Part shown: positions 8,903 through 17,679 of the stretch, piece by piece
How the letters are laid out: each line of letters opens with the position of its first letter
Numbering within the stretch: the first letter of the stretch is position 1
Source of the DNA: Rufibacter roseolus
GTDB taxonomy: Bacteria; Bacteroidota; Bacteroidia; Cytophagales; Hymenobacteraceae
Reading direction: 5' to 3'
Length of the DNA: 64,000 nucleotides
Assembly (NCBI RefSeq): GCF_017916365.1
Contig: NZ_JAFMSU010000003.1
Coordinates: forward strand, 1,302,001 to 1,366,000
Notes under the pieces: generated by a model
What the model was told of the DNA's origin: nothing
The model's input: the letters and a program-made list of their open reading frames with translations, nothing else
The model's database searches: none
Position numbers and translations under genes: made by a program

Positions 8903-9631
8903 ATGAAATATCTTCTGTCTTGCCTCTTCCTTTTTATCTATTTTCTGAGCTACAGTCAGCCTCAGTCCAAAAAACCTTTAAAAGAACTTATTGACCCCAA
9001 GGCATCAGGTTGGAGTTCGGTGAAAGGTTGGATAAAAGGGGCCAAAAACAACGTGGAAGTCTTGCCTAAAACCCAAGCCAACGCTAACGCGGCTTTGCTC
9101 CAGGCACAGGTAACTACCCGTTCTCCCATGGGTGCTGTGATCTATGAAACAGGCGGCATCCTGATTGACGGTGGCTGGCTTAGGATTCTGGGCTCGGGCT
9201 CACCCCGTCTTCCCCGCAGCTTAATGGCTTGGAACAAAGGAAAATCTTACCTGAAAGACGGACAAAAACCTTCCTTTCTCTTAGTAGCCGATGACGTGTT
9301 GGGAGGATTCTTCGCGGTAAATTCTGGCGGATTGAGCAAAGAGGAGATTGGGAAGGTTTTCTACATCTCGCCAGACAACCTGCTCTGGGAATCATCTGGG
9401 TTGGGCTACTCAGAATTCCTGCAGTTCTGCTTCTCTGGAAACCTAGAGAGCTTTTATGAGGGCATGCGCTGGAAGAACTGGCGGGCAGACGTCCAGAAAA
9501 TCACCGGAAACCAGGGTATTCATTGTTACCCTTACCTGTGGAGCAAGGAAAGCAAGGGCATTGACCAAGCTAGCCGCAAAGCTATACCCATCCAAGAACT
9601 GTGGTCTCTGTATAGTGGCCAAAAGAAATAG
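8903..9631 (+). CDS. DUF2625 family protein
   Basis: 242 aa. Residues 1-18 form a signal peptide (MKYLLSCLFLFIYFLSYS), so the mature protein should be exported. The body matches DUF2625 as I remember it: LIDPKASGW near the start, VTTRSPMGAVIYETGGI at about 72-88, the highly conserved GWLRILGSGSPRLPRSL at about 92-108, and a FFAVNSGG segment. Family members have no established biochemical role. Ordinary DUF2625 proteins are mostly cytoplasmic as far as I recall, so the signal peptide is worth noting. It stands as a single gene convergent with the nuo operon. Confidence 0.75.
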   Translation: MKYLLSCLFLFIYFLSYSQPQSKKPLKELIDPKASGWSSVKGWIKGAKNNVEVLPKTQANANAALLQAQVTTRSPMGAVIYETGGILIDGGWLRILGSGSPRLPRSLMAWNKGKSYLKDGQKPSFLLVADDVLGGFFAVNSGGLSKEEIGKVFYISPDNLLWESSGLGYSEFLQFCFSGNLESFYEGMRWKNWRADVQKITGNQGIHCYPYLWSKESKGIDQASRKAIPIQELWSLYSGQKK

Positions 9632-9740
9632 AGACGAGACATGCTTTGTCATTAGGACGCATTTCCCTCTTTGGTGAGGAACTTGCTTCTGTGCTCTCCT
9701 TATTTGTTATTCACAGAAGTAACTTCCGCACTATAGAAGG

Positions 9741-9895
9741 GTAGCGTCGTTACCCTGTAACGACGTGGTTCTACGCAGCAATAACATTCCAACCTGTTAA
9801 GAACCTTTTTACCAATGTCGCTTTGAATAAAGGTTTGATGTGAGTCATAGGCTTTTGTTCTATGGAGACACGGCGTTACAGGGTAACGACGCTAC
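9741..9895. mobile_element. 155 bp MITE-like inverted-repeat element, copy B
   Basis: Terminal arms at 9741-9767 and 9869-9895 match over 26 of 27 positions. The hairpin loop in each arm is CCT on the left and AGG on the right, different from copy A but again complementary between its own two arms. The internal spacer differs from copy A apart from the CTACGCAGC and AGAACCTTT blocks. Confidence 0.75.
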
Positions 9896-9924
9896 GATTC
9901 AGGTTCGTTTTCCATAAATTAGGC

Positions 9925-9966
9925 ATAAAGCAGAAGAGGCACCCTTGGGTGCCTCTTCTGCTTTAT
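9925..9966. terminator. 20 bp hairpin between DUF2625 gene and nuoN
   Basis: ATAAAGCAGAAGAGGCACCC pairs perfectly with its complement across a TT loop. It lies 19 nt beyond the nuoN stop, between convergent genes, so a bidirectional terminator is likely. No long T-run follows on either strand. Confidence 0.65.
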
Positions 9967-9985
9967 CACAAAAGCCTTTGCTCTC

Positions 9986-11362
9986 TTAAAGTAAGTTATT
10001 GAACAAGCCTGGTACAACGCCCATCAACACGGTCAACACCACCAGCGAAATCAAGGTGAAAGTAGCCAAAGGATCAACGGCGATGCGGGTTCCTTCTGCG
10101 TCTCTCATGTACATGGCGATGATGACTCTGAAGTAGTAGTAGATACCCACGGCAGACATCAGCACGGCTACGATAATCAGCCAGACCATGTCTTGCTCCA
10201 GAGCAGCCGAGAACAGGAACAGCTTTCCGAAGAAACCACCGGTCAACGGGATACCCGCTAAGGACAGCATGGCAACCGTCATTACGAAGGCAAGCAATGG
10301 GTTGGTTTTGCCTAAGCCATTGAAGGCAGAATACTCATCTGAACCCCGCTCATCAGAAACGTACTTCAACACGCCAAAGGCAGCAATGGTCGCTACGGCA
10401 TACGCCAGCGAGTAGAACAAAATGGCGTTCTCTGAGCGGTCGTTGAAGGAAGTCAAGGCAATCATCAGGTAACCGGCGTGCGAGATACTGGAGTAAGCCA
10501 GCATCCGTTTCATGCTGTTCTGCGCCACGGCCCCAATGTTACCAATCAACAAGGTTAGAACGGTGATGGCTACTACGGTTGGGAACCACTGGTCGTACAC
10601 CCCTCCAAAGGCCGCCGACATCAGTTTGTAGAAAGCGGCAATACCTGCTGTCTTCACTACGGTAGACATGTAGCTGGTGAAAACGGTTGGCGTTCCTTCG
10701 TACACGTCTGGGGTCCAGAAGTGGAAAGGCGCGGCGCCTATTTTGAAGGTAACGCCTATCAGCACCAGCAATAAACCCATTAAGAGCAACGGAGATGTGG
10801 CTGGGTCCATATTGGTCGCAGCAGCGGCAATGTCGGTTAGGTAGAAGGCACCGGTAGCTCCGTACAACAAAGCAATCCCGAACAGGATAATCCCGGTGAA
10901 GAACGAACCCATCAGGAAATACTTCATGGAAGCCTCGTTAGATAGGATGTTGCGCTTGTCAGAACCAGCAATGATGTACATGCTGATGGACATAATCTCG
11001 ATGCCCACAAAAAGAATCAGCAGGTTTTCATAGGACACCATCATGATGCCGCCCACCAAAGAGAACAGCAACAAAGAGTAATATTCCGCCAGGTTAGAGT
11101 TCTCAGCAACCACGTAGCTGCGGGAGAACGGCAGAATGAACAAGGTAGACACCACCATCACCGCAGTAAAGCCCACAGAGAAGTTGTCGGTGGAAAGCAT
11201 GTTGCTGAAATAGCTTTGCGGCTGGTTCCAGTCAAACATGGTCGCGCCCAGAGATACCGCCAAAAACAGCAGCACCGCAGGCATGAGCGCCTTTTTAGAT
11301 TTCATGAACCCCACGAAGAGGTTCAGGATACCGAATATGGAGAGTAGAATGATTGAGGTCAT
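9986..11362 (-). CDS. nuoN: NADH-quinone oxidoreductase subunit N
   Basis: 458 aa membrane subunit of complex I, one of the three antiporter-like proton-pumping subunits. About fourteen hydrophobic helices are visible. The conserved antiporter core includes EIMSISMYIIAG (Glu in helix 5), GVTFKIGAAPFHFWTPDVYEG (Lys in helix 7) and QNSMKRMLAYSSISHAGYLM. It is the last gene of the nuo cluster, 40 nt after nuoM, and is followed by a strong hairpin. Confidence 0.96.
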   Translation of the reverse strand: MTSIILLSIFGILNLFVGFMKSKKALMPAVLLFLAVSLGATMFDWNQPQSYFSNMLSTDNFSVGFTAVMVVSTLFILPFSRSYVVAENSNLAEYYSLLLFSLVGGIMMVSYENLLILFVGIEIMSISMYIIAGSDKRNILSNEASMKYFLMGSFFTGIILFGIALLYGATGAFYLTDIAAAATNMDPATSPLLLMGLLLVLIGVTFKIGAAPFHFWTPDVYEGTPTVFTSYMSTVVKTAGIAAFYKLMSAAFGGVYDQWFPTVVAITVLTLLIGNIGAVAQNSMKRMLAYSSISHAGYLMIALTSFNDRSENAILFYSLAYAVATIAAFGVLKYVSDERGSDEYSAFNGLGKTNPLLAFVMTVAMLSLAGIPLTGGFFGKLFLFSAALEQDMVWLIIVAVLMSAVGIYYYFRVIIAMYMRDAEGTRIAVDPLATFTLISLVVLTVLMGVVPGLFNNLL

Positions 11363-11402
11363 GAGCAGGTAATTTCTCCTGGGTTTTAAAAAAGCGTCAG
11401 GG

Positions 11403-12860
11403 TTAGCGTTTAATCACGTCCAGTAGTTTCAGAACGGCGGGCTCAGAAATCATTAAGAACGTGTTCGGGTGCAAGCCAATCCAGAACACCATTACTACCA
11501 ACGGTACCAATACGGCTTTCTCGTTAAAGGTCAAATCGGTGAAGCCTTGGGTGATTTCGTTCTTTTCGCCAAACATCACGCGCTGGAACATGCGCAACAT
11601 GTACACGGCTCCCAAGATGATGGTCAAGCCGGCAACGGCACCCATCCAGGCATTGTATTGATACACGCCCATCAACAGGAGGAACTCGCCCACAAACCCA
11701 TTGGTCAACGGAAGCGCAACAGTACCTAACAACAGCACTAGGAACGTCACCGACAAGAACGGCGTATTCTGCGTGATACCACCCATGGCAGCAATCTCGC
11801 GGGTACCGGTGCGGCTCTGGATAATGTCAATGATGAAGAACATTCCCACTACGTTCACACCGTGGCTCAGCATCTGAATCATGGTGCCCTGCAAGCCGTG
11901 GTGGTTCAAAGTGAACAAACCAGCGGCAATCAGGCCTACGTGCGAGATAGAAGAGAACGCCACCAGACGTTTCATGTCCTGCTGACGAATGGCGATGATA
12001 GCTCCGTAGATAATCCCGATGATGGCTAGTACCAACACCACGTTCGCCCATTGGCTAACACCCAACGGAACTACTGGCAATAACCAACGCAAGGCGCCGT
12101 AAATACCCATCTTCAGCATGATACCAGACAAAAGCATGGTACCGGCGGCCGGAGCTGTGGTGTAGGTATCAGGCTGCCAGGTATGGAACGGGAACACCGG
12201 CATTTTAATAGCAAAGGCAATGAACAGGAACCAGAACAACCAGCTTTGGGTACCGGCATCCAGCACTAATTGGTAGAAGGCAACTTCCTCAGAGCTGTGC
12301 GTGCCCGGCGTCTGAAAATACAGATACACAAAGGCAGCCAGCATGAACAAAGACCCGAAAACGGTGTAGATAAAGAACTTGAACGTCACGCGCACGCGGT
12401 TCTCCCCGCCCCACATACCAGCGATGAAGTAGATAGGAATAAGCGCTACCTCCCAGAAGAAGTAGAACACAAACGCATCTAAGGCGGTGAATACGCCCAG
12501 CAAACCTGTTTGCATGAACAGGATGAGCGCGTAGAAAGAAGAAGGCTTCTCGTAAGTATGCTTGGCGGTAGACAGGATAATCAATGGAACCAGGAACACG
12601 GTTAACAATACCATGAGTAAGCTAATGCCGTCAATGCCTACTTTGAACATGATGCCGGCATTGGCAATCCAGGGTTCATTCAGCAGGAATTGGGTACTTC
12701 CGTTCGGAACGAAGTTAATCCAGGCCCAAATGCCTAGCACCAGTTCCACCAAGGCAGCTCCGAAAGCAACTTTGCGGGCTCCTTGTCCTTTTACCAACAG
12801 TACCAGCAGTGCGGCCAACGCGGGCCATAAGATTATTAAAGCGGTTAACATGTTTGGCAA
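11403..12860 (-). CDS. nuoM: NADH-quinone oxidoreductase subunit M
   Basis: 485 aa antiporter-like membrane subunit of complex I. Recognisable segments are FYFFWEVALIPIYFIAG (Glu in helix 5), AIKMPVFPFHTWQPDTY (Lys in helix 7) and RQQDMKRLVAFSSISHVG. Length and helix pattern are normal. It starts 2 nt after the nuoL stop codon, so translational coupling is likely. Confidence 0.97.
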   Translation of the reverse strand: MPNMLTALIILWPALAALLVLLVKGQGARKVAFGAALVELVLGIWAWINFVPNGSTQFLLNEPWIANAGIMFKVGIDGISLLMVLLTVFLVPLIILSTAKHTYEKPSSFYALILFMQTGLLGVFTALDAFVFYFFWEVALIPIYFIAGMWGGENRVRVTFKFFIYTVFGSLFMLAAFVYLYFQTPGTHSSEEVAFYQLVLDAGTQSWLFWFLFIAFAIKMPVFPFHTWQPDTYTTAPAAGTMLLSGIMLKMGIYGALRWLLPVVPLGVSQWANVVLVLAIIGIIYGAIIAIRQQDMKRLVAFSSISHVGLIAAGLFTLNHHGLQGTMIQMLSHGVNVVGMFFIIDIIQSRTGTREIAAMGGITQNTPFLSVTFLVLLLGTVALPLTNGFVGEFLLLMGVYQYNAWMGAVAGLTIILGAVYMLRMFQRVMFGEKNEITQGFTDLTFNEKAVLVPLVVMVFWIGLHPNTFLMISEPAVLKLLDVIKR

Positions 12861-12862
12861 TA

Positions 12863-14818
12863 TCAGTTAATAAAGTTCAGCAATAAGATTAACGCGATGC
12901 CCAGCACCATCAGGAGCAGATAAGAACCGGTGGCTCCGCTTTGCACATAGCGCAATGAGCGACCGCCGCCTAACGTGGCTTTCCCGAATCCGTTTACAAT
13001 GGGGTCAATGATGCCTTTCTCCACGAAGCGGTACAGCCCCGTAGACAAGCCCATCACTGGTTTCACAAACAGCCCGTTGTAGAATTCATCCACGTAGTAT
13101 TTGTTGTACACCAATTTGTGCAACGGAGACAAAGCAGCTCCTTCCTCGGCAGGAACCGTTCTTTTCTTCCCGTAGATGAAGTACGCCAGGATAATAGCAA
13201 CTACTGCCACCCCTACGGATACCGCCATCAGCATGTATTCCGTCGAGTGGGATAGGTGATGCGCTTCAAACGCGCTTGGTACGGCTCTTCTAGCCAGTTC
13301 ATACACCGGCGACAGGAAGTTCCCCAGCATGTGGTTTTCGCTGAAAACAGGCGGTAAACCCATGAACCCACCAATGGTGGAAAGAATAGCCAGGATAATC
13401 AACGGAATGGTCATCACCGCAGGGGACTCGTGCAGGTGATGACGCTGCTCCTCAGTGCCCCGGAAGTTTCCGTAGAACGCCAGGTACAACAGACGGAACA
13501 TGTAGAAAGCCGTCATGAACGAAGTCAAAAGACCGAAAGCCCACATCACTTTGCTATGCACAAACACGTGCGCCAGCAACTCGTCTTTAGAGAAGAAACC
13601 GGCAAACGGCGGAATACCAGAAATAGCCAATGTTCCAATTAAGAAGGTGATAAACGTAACAGGCAAAGCTTTCTTCAGTCCGCCCATTTTACGCAAATCC
13701 TGCTCGCCGCTCATGGCGTGAATCACGCTACCCGCACCCAAGAACAATAATGCTTTGAAGAACGCGTGCGTTAATACGTGGAACAGCGAAGAAGAATACG
13801 CCATCACGCCTAGCGCCAGGAACATATAGCCTAACTGACTCACCGTAGAGTAAGCCAATACTTTTTTGATGTCGTTTTGGAAAAGTCCAATGGTAGCGGC
13901 AAATAATGCCGTAGCTAAACCAATGATGGCCACAATCTCCAAAGTGTCTGGTGCCAGCGTGTACAACACATTTGAACGGATGACCATGTAAATACCGGCG
14001 GTCACCATGGTAGCCGCGTGAATCAAAGCGGAAACCGGAGTTGGACCCGCCATCGCGTCTGGTAACCAGGTGTAGAGCGGTAACTGCGCCGATTTACCCA
14101 TAGCGCCCACAAACAGCAATAAGGTGATGGCAACTACTACACCGTCGTTCACCTCGCTCAATTGAGAAGCCTGGTTGAACACCTCGCCGTAGACTACACT
14201 ACCGTAGGTCTGGAAAATCAGGAAAATACCCAGCAGGAAGCCTAAGTCACCGATGCGGTTGATGATAAAAGCTTTTTTAGCGGCGTTGTTATAAGGTGTG
14301 ACCTTGTTCCAGAACCCGATGAGCAGGTACGAGCAAAGCCCCACGCCTTCCCAACCCACGAACATCATCACGTAGTTAGACCCCATCACCAGCAGGAGCA
14401 TGGAGAACACGAACAGGTTCAGGAAGGAGAAGAATTTACCGAAGTTCTCGTCATGGCTCATGTAGCCTGCCGAGTAAATATGAATTACAGAACCTACACC
14501 CGTTACCAACAGCAGCATGATGAGCGATAGTTGGTCAATCTGGAAGGAGAACGGAATGCGCAGGGCACCCACGTGAATCCAGTTAAAGATATCGGTGGTG
14601 TACGGACGGTTGCCGTAGCCTTCAAACCCGAAGAACAGGTACAGTGACAGCAGGAATGAACCGATAACGGTGGCACAACCCACCAGTCCCGCCAGCCCTT
14701 TCGGCAATTTCCGGTTACCCAACCCGTTAATCAGAAACCCGATTAGCGGCAGGAGCGGAATCAGCAAACACACCCAGGTCATCTCAGCGTTGTTTGCCGG
14801 CAAAATAAATTCTTGCAT
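12863..14818 (-). CDS. nuoL: NADH-quinone oxidoreductase subunit L
   Basis: 651 aa, the largest and most distal antiporter-like subunit. It shows FVGWEGVGLCSYLLIGFW (Glu in helix 5), KSAQLPLYTWLPDAMAGPTPVSALIHAATMV, and the C-terminal extension that forms the lateral helix along the membrane arm in known structures (about 520-651, with a final hydrophobic anchor). The length fits the family. Confidence 0.97.
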   Translation of the reverse strand: MQEFILPANNAEMTWVCLLIPLLPLIGFLINGLGNRKLPKGLAGLVGCATVIGSFLLSLYLFFGFEGYGNRPYTTDIFNWIHVGALRIPFSFQIDQLSLIMLLLVTGVGSVIHIYSAGYMSHDENFGKFFSFLNLFVFSMLLLVMGSNYVMMFVGWEGVGLCSYLLIGFWNKVTPYNNAAKKAFIINRIGDLGFLLGIFLIFQTYGSVVYGEVFNQASQLSEVNDGVVVAITLLLFVGAMGKSAQLPLYTWLPDAMAGPTPVSALIHAATMVTAGIYMVIRSNVLYTLAPDTLEIVAIIGLATALFAATIGLFQNDIKKVLAYSTVSQLGYMFLALGVMAYSSSLFHVLTHAFFKALLFLGAGSVIHAMSGEQDLRKMGGLKKALPVTFITFLIGTLAISGIPPFAGFFSKDELLAHVFVHSKVMWAFGLLTSFMTAFYMFRLLYLAFYGNFRGTEEQRHHLHESPAVMTIPLIILAILSTIGGFMGLPPVFSENHMLGNFLSPVYELARRAVPSAFEAHHLSHSTEYMLMAVSVGVAVVAIILAYFIYGKKRTVPAEEGAALSPLHKLVYNKYYVDEFYNGLFVKPVMGLSTGLYRFVEKGIIDPIVNGFGKATLGGGRSLRYVQSGATGSYLLLMVLGIALILLLNFIN

Positions 14819-14877
14819 TTGTTAAAACGTAAATGGAACGGTATTCTTTAGAGATTCAGTAGAGCAGGAAACCCGCC

Positions 14878-15207
14878 TTACCATTTCAATTTGTTCAGGA
14901 TGTTGATGTCTGTGGAGCGCACGTTCCGGTAAATCATCACAATAATGGCCAAGCCCACGGCCACCTCGGCAGCAGCCACCGCCATGATGAAGAACACGAA
15001 AATCTGCCCGTTGGGGTCTGAGCGATAAGACGAGAAAGCCGTCAGCAACAGGTTCACCGAGTTGAGCATCAGCTCAATGCACATAAAGATGATGATGGCG
15101 TTGCGGCGGGTGAGAACCCCAATAATCCCGATACAGAAAAGAGCGGTGCTGAAATACAGGTAATAGTTCAGCGGGATGGTCCTTATGACCTCAGGAATAT
15201 CATTCAT
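14878..15207 (-). CDS. nuoK: NADH-quinone oxidoreductase subunit K
   Basis: 109 aa with three membrane helices; conserved acidic residues lie in FMCIELMLNSVNLL and in the VAAAEVAVGLAI helix. The ATG at 15207 (MNDIPEV) is preferred to an in-frame start at 15249: it gives the usual NuoK length, and a TAACTTTG -7 box at 15257-15264 would put the transcript start after or at 15249. It lies 295 nt from nuoJ, the gap in which the operon appears to be divided. Confidence 0.93.
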   Translation of the reverse strand: MNDIPEVIRTIPLNYYLYFSTALFCIGIIGVLTRRNAIIIFMCIELMLNSVNLLLTAFSSYRSDPNGQIFVFFIMAVAAAEVAVGLAIIVMIYRNVRSTDINILNKLKW

Positions 15208-15256
15208 GATAAATACGTTGGTGAAATAAGCGTTGGACGCGCTTGACAACAGTGCC

Positions 15257-15264
15257 CAAAGTTA
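15257..15264 (-). promoter_or_regulatory. -7 box TAACTTTG upstream of nuoK
   Basis: An exact TAnnTTTG match on the minus strand, ending 49 nt before the nuoK ATG and lying downstream of the terminator that follows nuoJ. No clear TTTG was found at the -33 position, so the promoter is plausible but not certain. Confidence 0.5.
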
Positions 15265-15330
15265 TTCCCATTTTTTGGTAAAACCATATGAAAAGCCACC
15301 CTCTACCAGGCAGCCTGTACTCTTCTTTTG

Positions 15331-15370
15331 GCGTTTCAGGGCTATTTTAGAGAAAATGCCTCTTAAACGG
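15331..15370. repeat. GCCTGTTTT-type hairpin repeat, copy 5
   Basis: Left arm GCGTTTCAGGGCTATTTT, right arm GAAAATGCCTCTTAAACGG, with several mismatches. In the nuoJ-nuoK gap. Confidence 0.6.
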
Positions 15371-15397
15371 TTAACTTCCTGCCACAGCTGCAATCCT

Positions 15398-15436
15398 GTT
15401 TTCGGCCGGTTTTCAGAAAATCAGCCTTGAAATAGC
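15398..15436. repeat. GCCTGTTTT-type hairpin repeat, copy 6
   Basis: GTTTTCGGCCGGTTTTC, then GAAAATCAGCCTTGAAATAGC. A second copy in the same gap, 28 nt from copy 5. Confidence 0.6.
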
Positions 15437-15450
15437 TTGCAGCCATGGCA

Positions 15451-15484
15451 ATAAAAAAGGACAACGTGGATAGCTGTCCTTTTT
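15451..15484 (-). terminator. intrinsic terminator after nuoJ, inside the nuo cluster
   Basis: A 10 bp stem AAAAAGGACA / TGTCCTTTTT (15454-15463 with 15475-15484) has an 11 nt loop. On the minus strand it ends in a T-run. It lies 19 nt after the nuoJ stop codon. Confidence 0.75.
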
Positions 15485-15502
15485 CAGCCTCTTGCAAGAG
15501 AC

Positions 15503-16018
15503 TTAGAATCTATTTTGCTCACCCGGCTCGCGCTTGCCCAGCATCACGGCGCCGGCCATAGCCGCCAGGAACAACACCGATGCCAACTCAAACGGCAACA
15601 GGTAATCTCTGAAAAGCACTTTCCCCAGGTTCTCCACCATTCCAATCTGCGAGTCAAACACAGCAGTAGCTTTCATTTGGGTGTCTACGTCTTTCAAAGC
15701 GGCAATCATTACCACAAACAAGATACCACCGGCAATGGCCGCGGCAATCTTGCTCAGCAAAGGCTTGTGCTGCTCGGTGTCTTCGCGCATGTTCAGGAAC
15801 ATAATCACGAAGAGGAACAACACCATGATGGCGCCCATGTACACAATGAAGTTTACCGCCGCCAGAAACTGGGCATTCAACAGAATGTAGTGTCCGGTTA
15901 AGGCGAAGAACGTCAGAATCATGAACAGAACGCTGTACACCGGGTTTTTAGAGGCAACTACCCCAATGGCCGCGAACAGCGTTAAGAAAGTGAGAAAGTA
16001 AAAGAAATTACCCGTCAT
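15503..16018 (-). CDS. nuoJ: NADH-quinone oxidoreductase subunit J
   Basis: 171 aa membrane subunit with five helices. The conserved helix containing the pi-bulge region is seen as AAVNFIVYMGAIMVLFLFVIMFLNM. It follows nuoI by 35 nt and is the last gene before the internal terminator. Confidence 0.95.
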   Translation of the reverse strand: MTGNFFYFLTFLTLFAAIGVVASKNPVYSVLFMILTFFALTGHYILLNAQFLAAVNFIVYMGAIMVLFLFVIMFLNMREDTEQHKPLLSKIAAAIAGGILFVVMIAALKDVDTQMKATAVFDSQIGMVENLGKVLFRDYLLPFELASVLFLAAMAGAVMLGKREPGEQNRF

Positions 16019-16053
16019 AATGGTTTAGGATGATGTGCGCTTGCTGCGGAGAA

Positions 16054-16560
16054 TTATTGGTTTTGAATAGGCATGGGCTCTACCAGACGGTCTTTGCCGT
16101 AGATGAACTCATCGCGCTCGTAACGGGCCGGAGCCACTTTGTCGTTCTGCAGGAAGATGGCCGCCTTAGGGCAAGCTTCTTCGCACAGGCCGCAGAAAAT
16201 GCAACGCAACATGTTAATCTCGTAGCTAATCGCATATTTCTCCTCGCGGTACAGATGCTCCTCGCCCCGCTTGCGCTCACCGGCTACCATGGTAATGGCC
16301 TCAGCCGGACACGCCACGGCACACAGACCACAGGCCGTGCAACGCTCTCTACCTTTCTCGTCACGCTTTAACACGTGCAAACCACGCCACACCGCACTCA
16401 TCGGGCGGGTTTCTTCTGGGTATTTAATGGTCGCCTTCTTCTTGAAGAAGTGACGCATGGTGATAGACAAACCCTGGAAAATTGCCGGAAGATACATTCT
16501 CTCGGAAAAATTCATGGGTTTCTTCTCCAGCTTTTTCGCTCTATTACTAAGTGATTGCAT
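16054..16560 (-). CDS. nuoI: NADH-quinone oxidoreductase subunit I
   Basis: 168 aa peripheral-arm ferredoxin-like subunit. It carries two tetranuclear Fe-S motifs, CTACGLCAVACP and CIFCGLCEEACP, which bind clusters N6a and N6b in known complexes. An amphipathic N-terminus (about 1-50) anchors it at the membrane interface. The cluster order nuoH-nuoI-nuoJ is the standard one. Confidence 0.97.
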   Translation of the reverse strand: MQSLSNRAKKLEKKPMNFSERMYLPAIFQGLSITMRHFFKKKATIKYPEETRPMSAVWRGLHVLKRDEKGRERCTACGLCAVACPAEAITMVAGERKRGEEHLYREEKYAISYEINMLRCIFCGLCEEACPKAAIFLQNDKVAPARYERDEFIYGKDRLVEPMPIQNQ

Positions 16561-16623
16561 GTCTCTTATACTCTTTAAAAGATGGGCAGAGGAGCGTACA
16601 CTCCTCTCCTACTCATAGGGTGC

Positions 16624-17679
16624 TTAGAACAACTCTGCTTTTAACAGAATGGCTCCGCCGGTGATAATCACGTTGGCGATGGACAACGGAATCAAGATTT
16701 TCCAGCCCAGGTTCATCAACTGGTCATAGCGGAAACGCGGCAAGGTCCAGCGTACCCACATGAAGAAGAAGATGAAGAAGAAGATTTTAGCGAACAACAC
16801 TACCGTTCCCAGGATGGTCACCAAGTTGTGCGGCAAACCTAATTGGTTCATGAACGGGAAGTTGTACCCGCCAAAGTAAAGGGTTGCCATTACCGCCGAG
16901 GCTACGAAGATGTTCACGTACTCTGCGAACAGGTACAAGCCCATACCCATGGAGCTATACTCGGTGTGGTACCCACCTACCAGCTCTGTCTCGCACTCAG
17001 GTAAGTCAAAAGGAACGCGGTTGGTCTCGGCGAAGGCACAGATGATGAAAATCAAAAAGCCTACCGGCTGATAGAAGATGTTCCAGTTCAACCCAGACAC
17101 CCCAAACAGCTCCTGTCCTTGTTGCGCGGCAATGTCACGCATAGAAAGCGTACCGGTTACCAGCAACAAGGCAATGATAGACATACCCATGGCCAGCTCG
17201 TAACTGATGTTCTGGGAAGCCGCCCGAATAGCACCTAACAAGGAGAACTTGTTGTTGGAAGCCCAGCCCCCAATCATGATGCCGTACACGCCCAAAGCCA
17301 CAATCCCGAACACGTACAGAATCCCGATGTTCACCTCAATGGCCTGTAAGTGAATAGCTTCGCCGCCAATGATTAAGGTACCGCCAAACGGAATTACCGC
17401 GCTGGACATACAGGCCGTTAACATGGCCAGAGATGGACCGGCAATGAACAAAAACTTGTTTGCGTTAGCCGGTACAAACTCCTCTTTGAAGAAGAGCTTC
17501 ACGGCATCTGCCAATGGCTGCGCCAAACCAAACGGACCGGCACGGTTAGGGCCTACACGGTCCTGAATGAAGGCTGCCACTTTCCGTTCAGCGTAGGTGG
17601 AGTAAGTGGCAATCAGCAACGTAATACCGAAAACGGCAAAGATGATGAGCCCTTTGATTAATAATAAGGATAGCTCCAT
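16624..17679 (-). CDS. nuoH: NADH-quinone oxidoreductase subunit H
   Basis: 351 aa, the membrane subunit at the quinone entry site. Diagnostic segments are AERKVAAFIQDRVGPNRAGP near residue 30 and AFAETNRVPFDLPECETELVGG near 215. Its ATG overlaps the nuoG stop by one base (TAATG), showing coupled translation. Confidence 0.97.
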   Translation of the reverse strand: MELSLLLIKGLIIFAVFGITLLIATYSTYAERKVAAFIQDRVGPNRAGPFGLAQPLADAVKLFFKEEFVPANANKFLFIAGPSLAMLTACMSSAVIPFGGTLIIGGEAIHLQAIEVNIGILYVFGIVALGVYGIMIGGWASNNKFSLLGAIRAASQNISYELAMGMSIIALLLVTGTLSMRDIAAQQGQELFGVSGLNWNIFYQPVGFLIFIICAFAETNRVPFDLPECETELVGGYHTEYSSMGMGLYLFAEYVNIFVASAVMATLYFGGYNFPFMNQLGLPHNLVTILGTVVLFAKIFFFIFFFMWVRWTLPRFRYDQLMNLGWKILIPLSIANVIITGGAILLKAELF

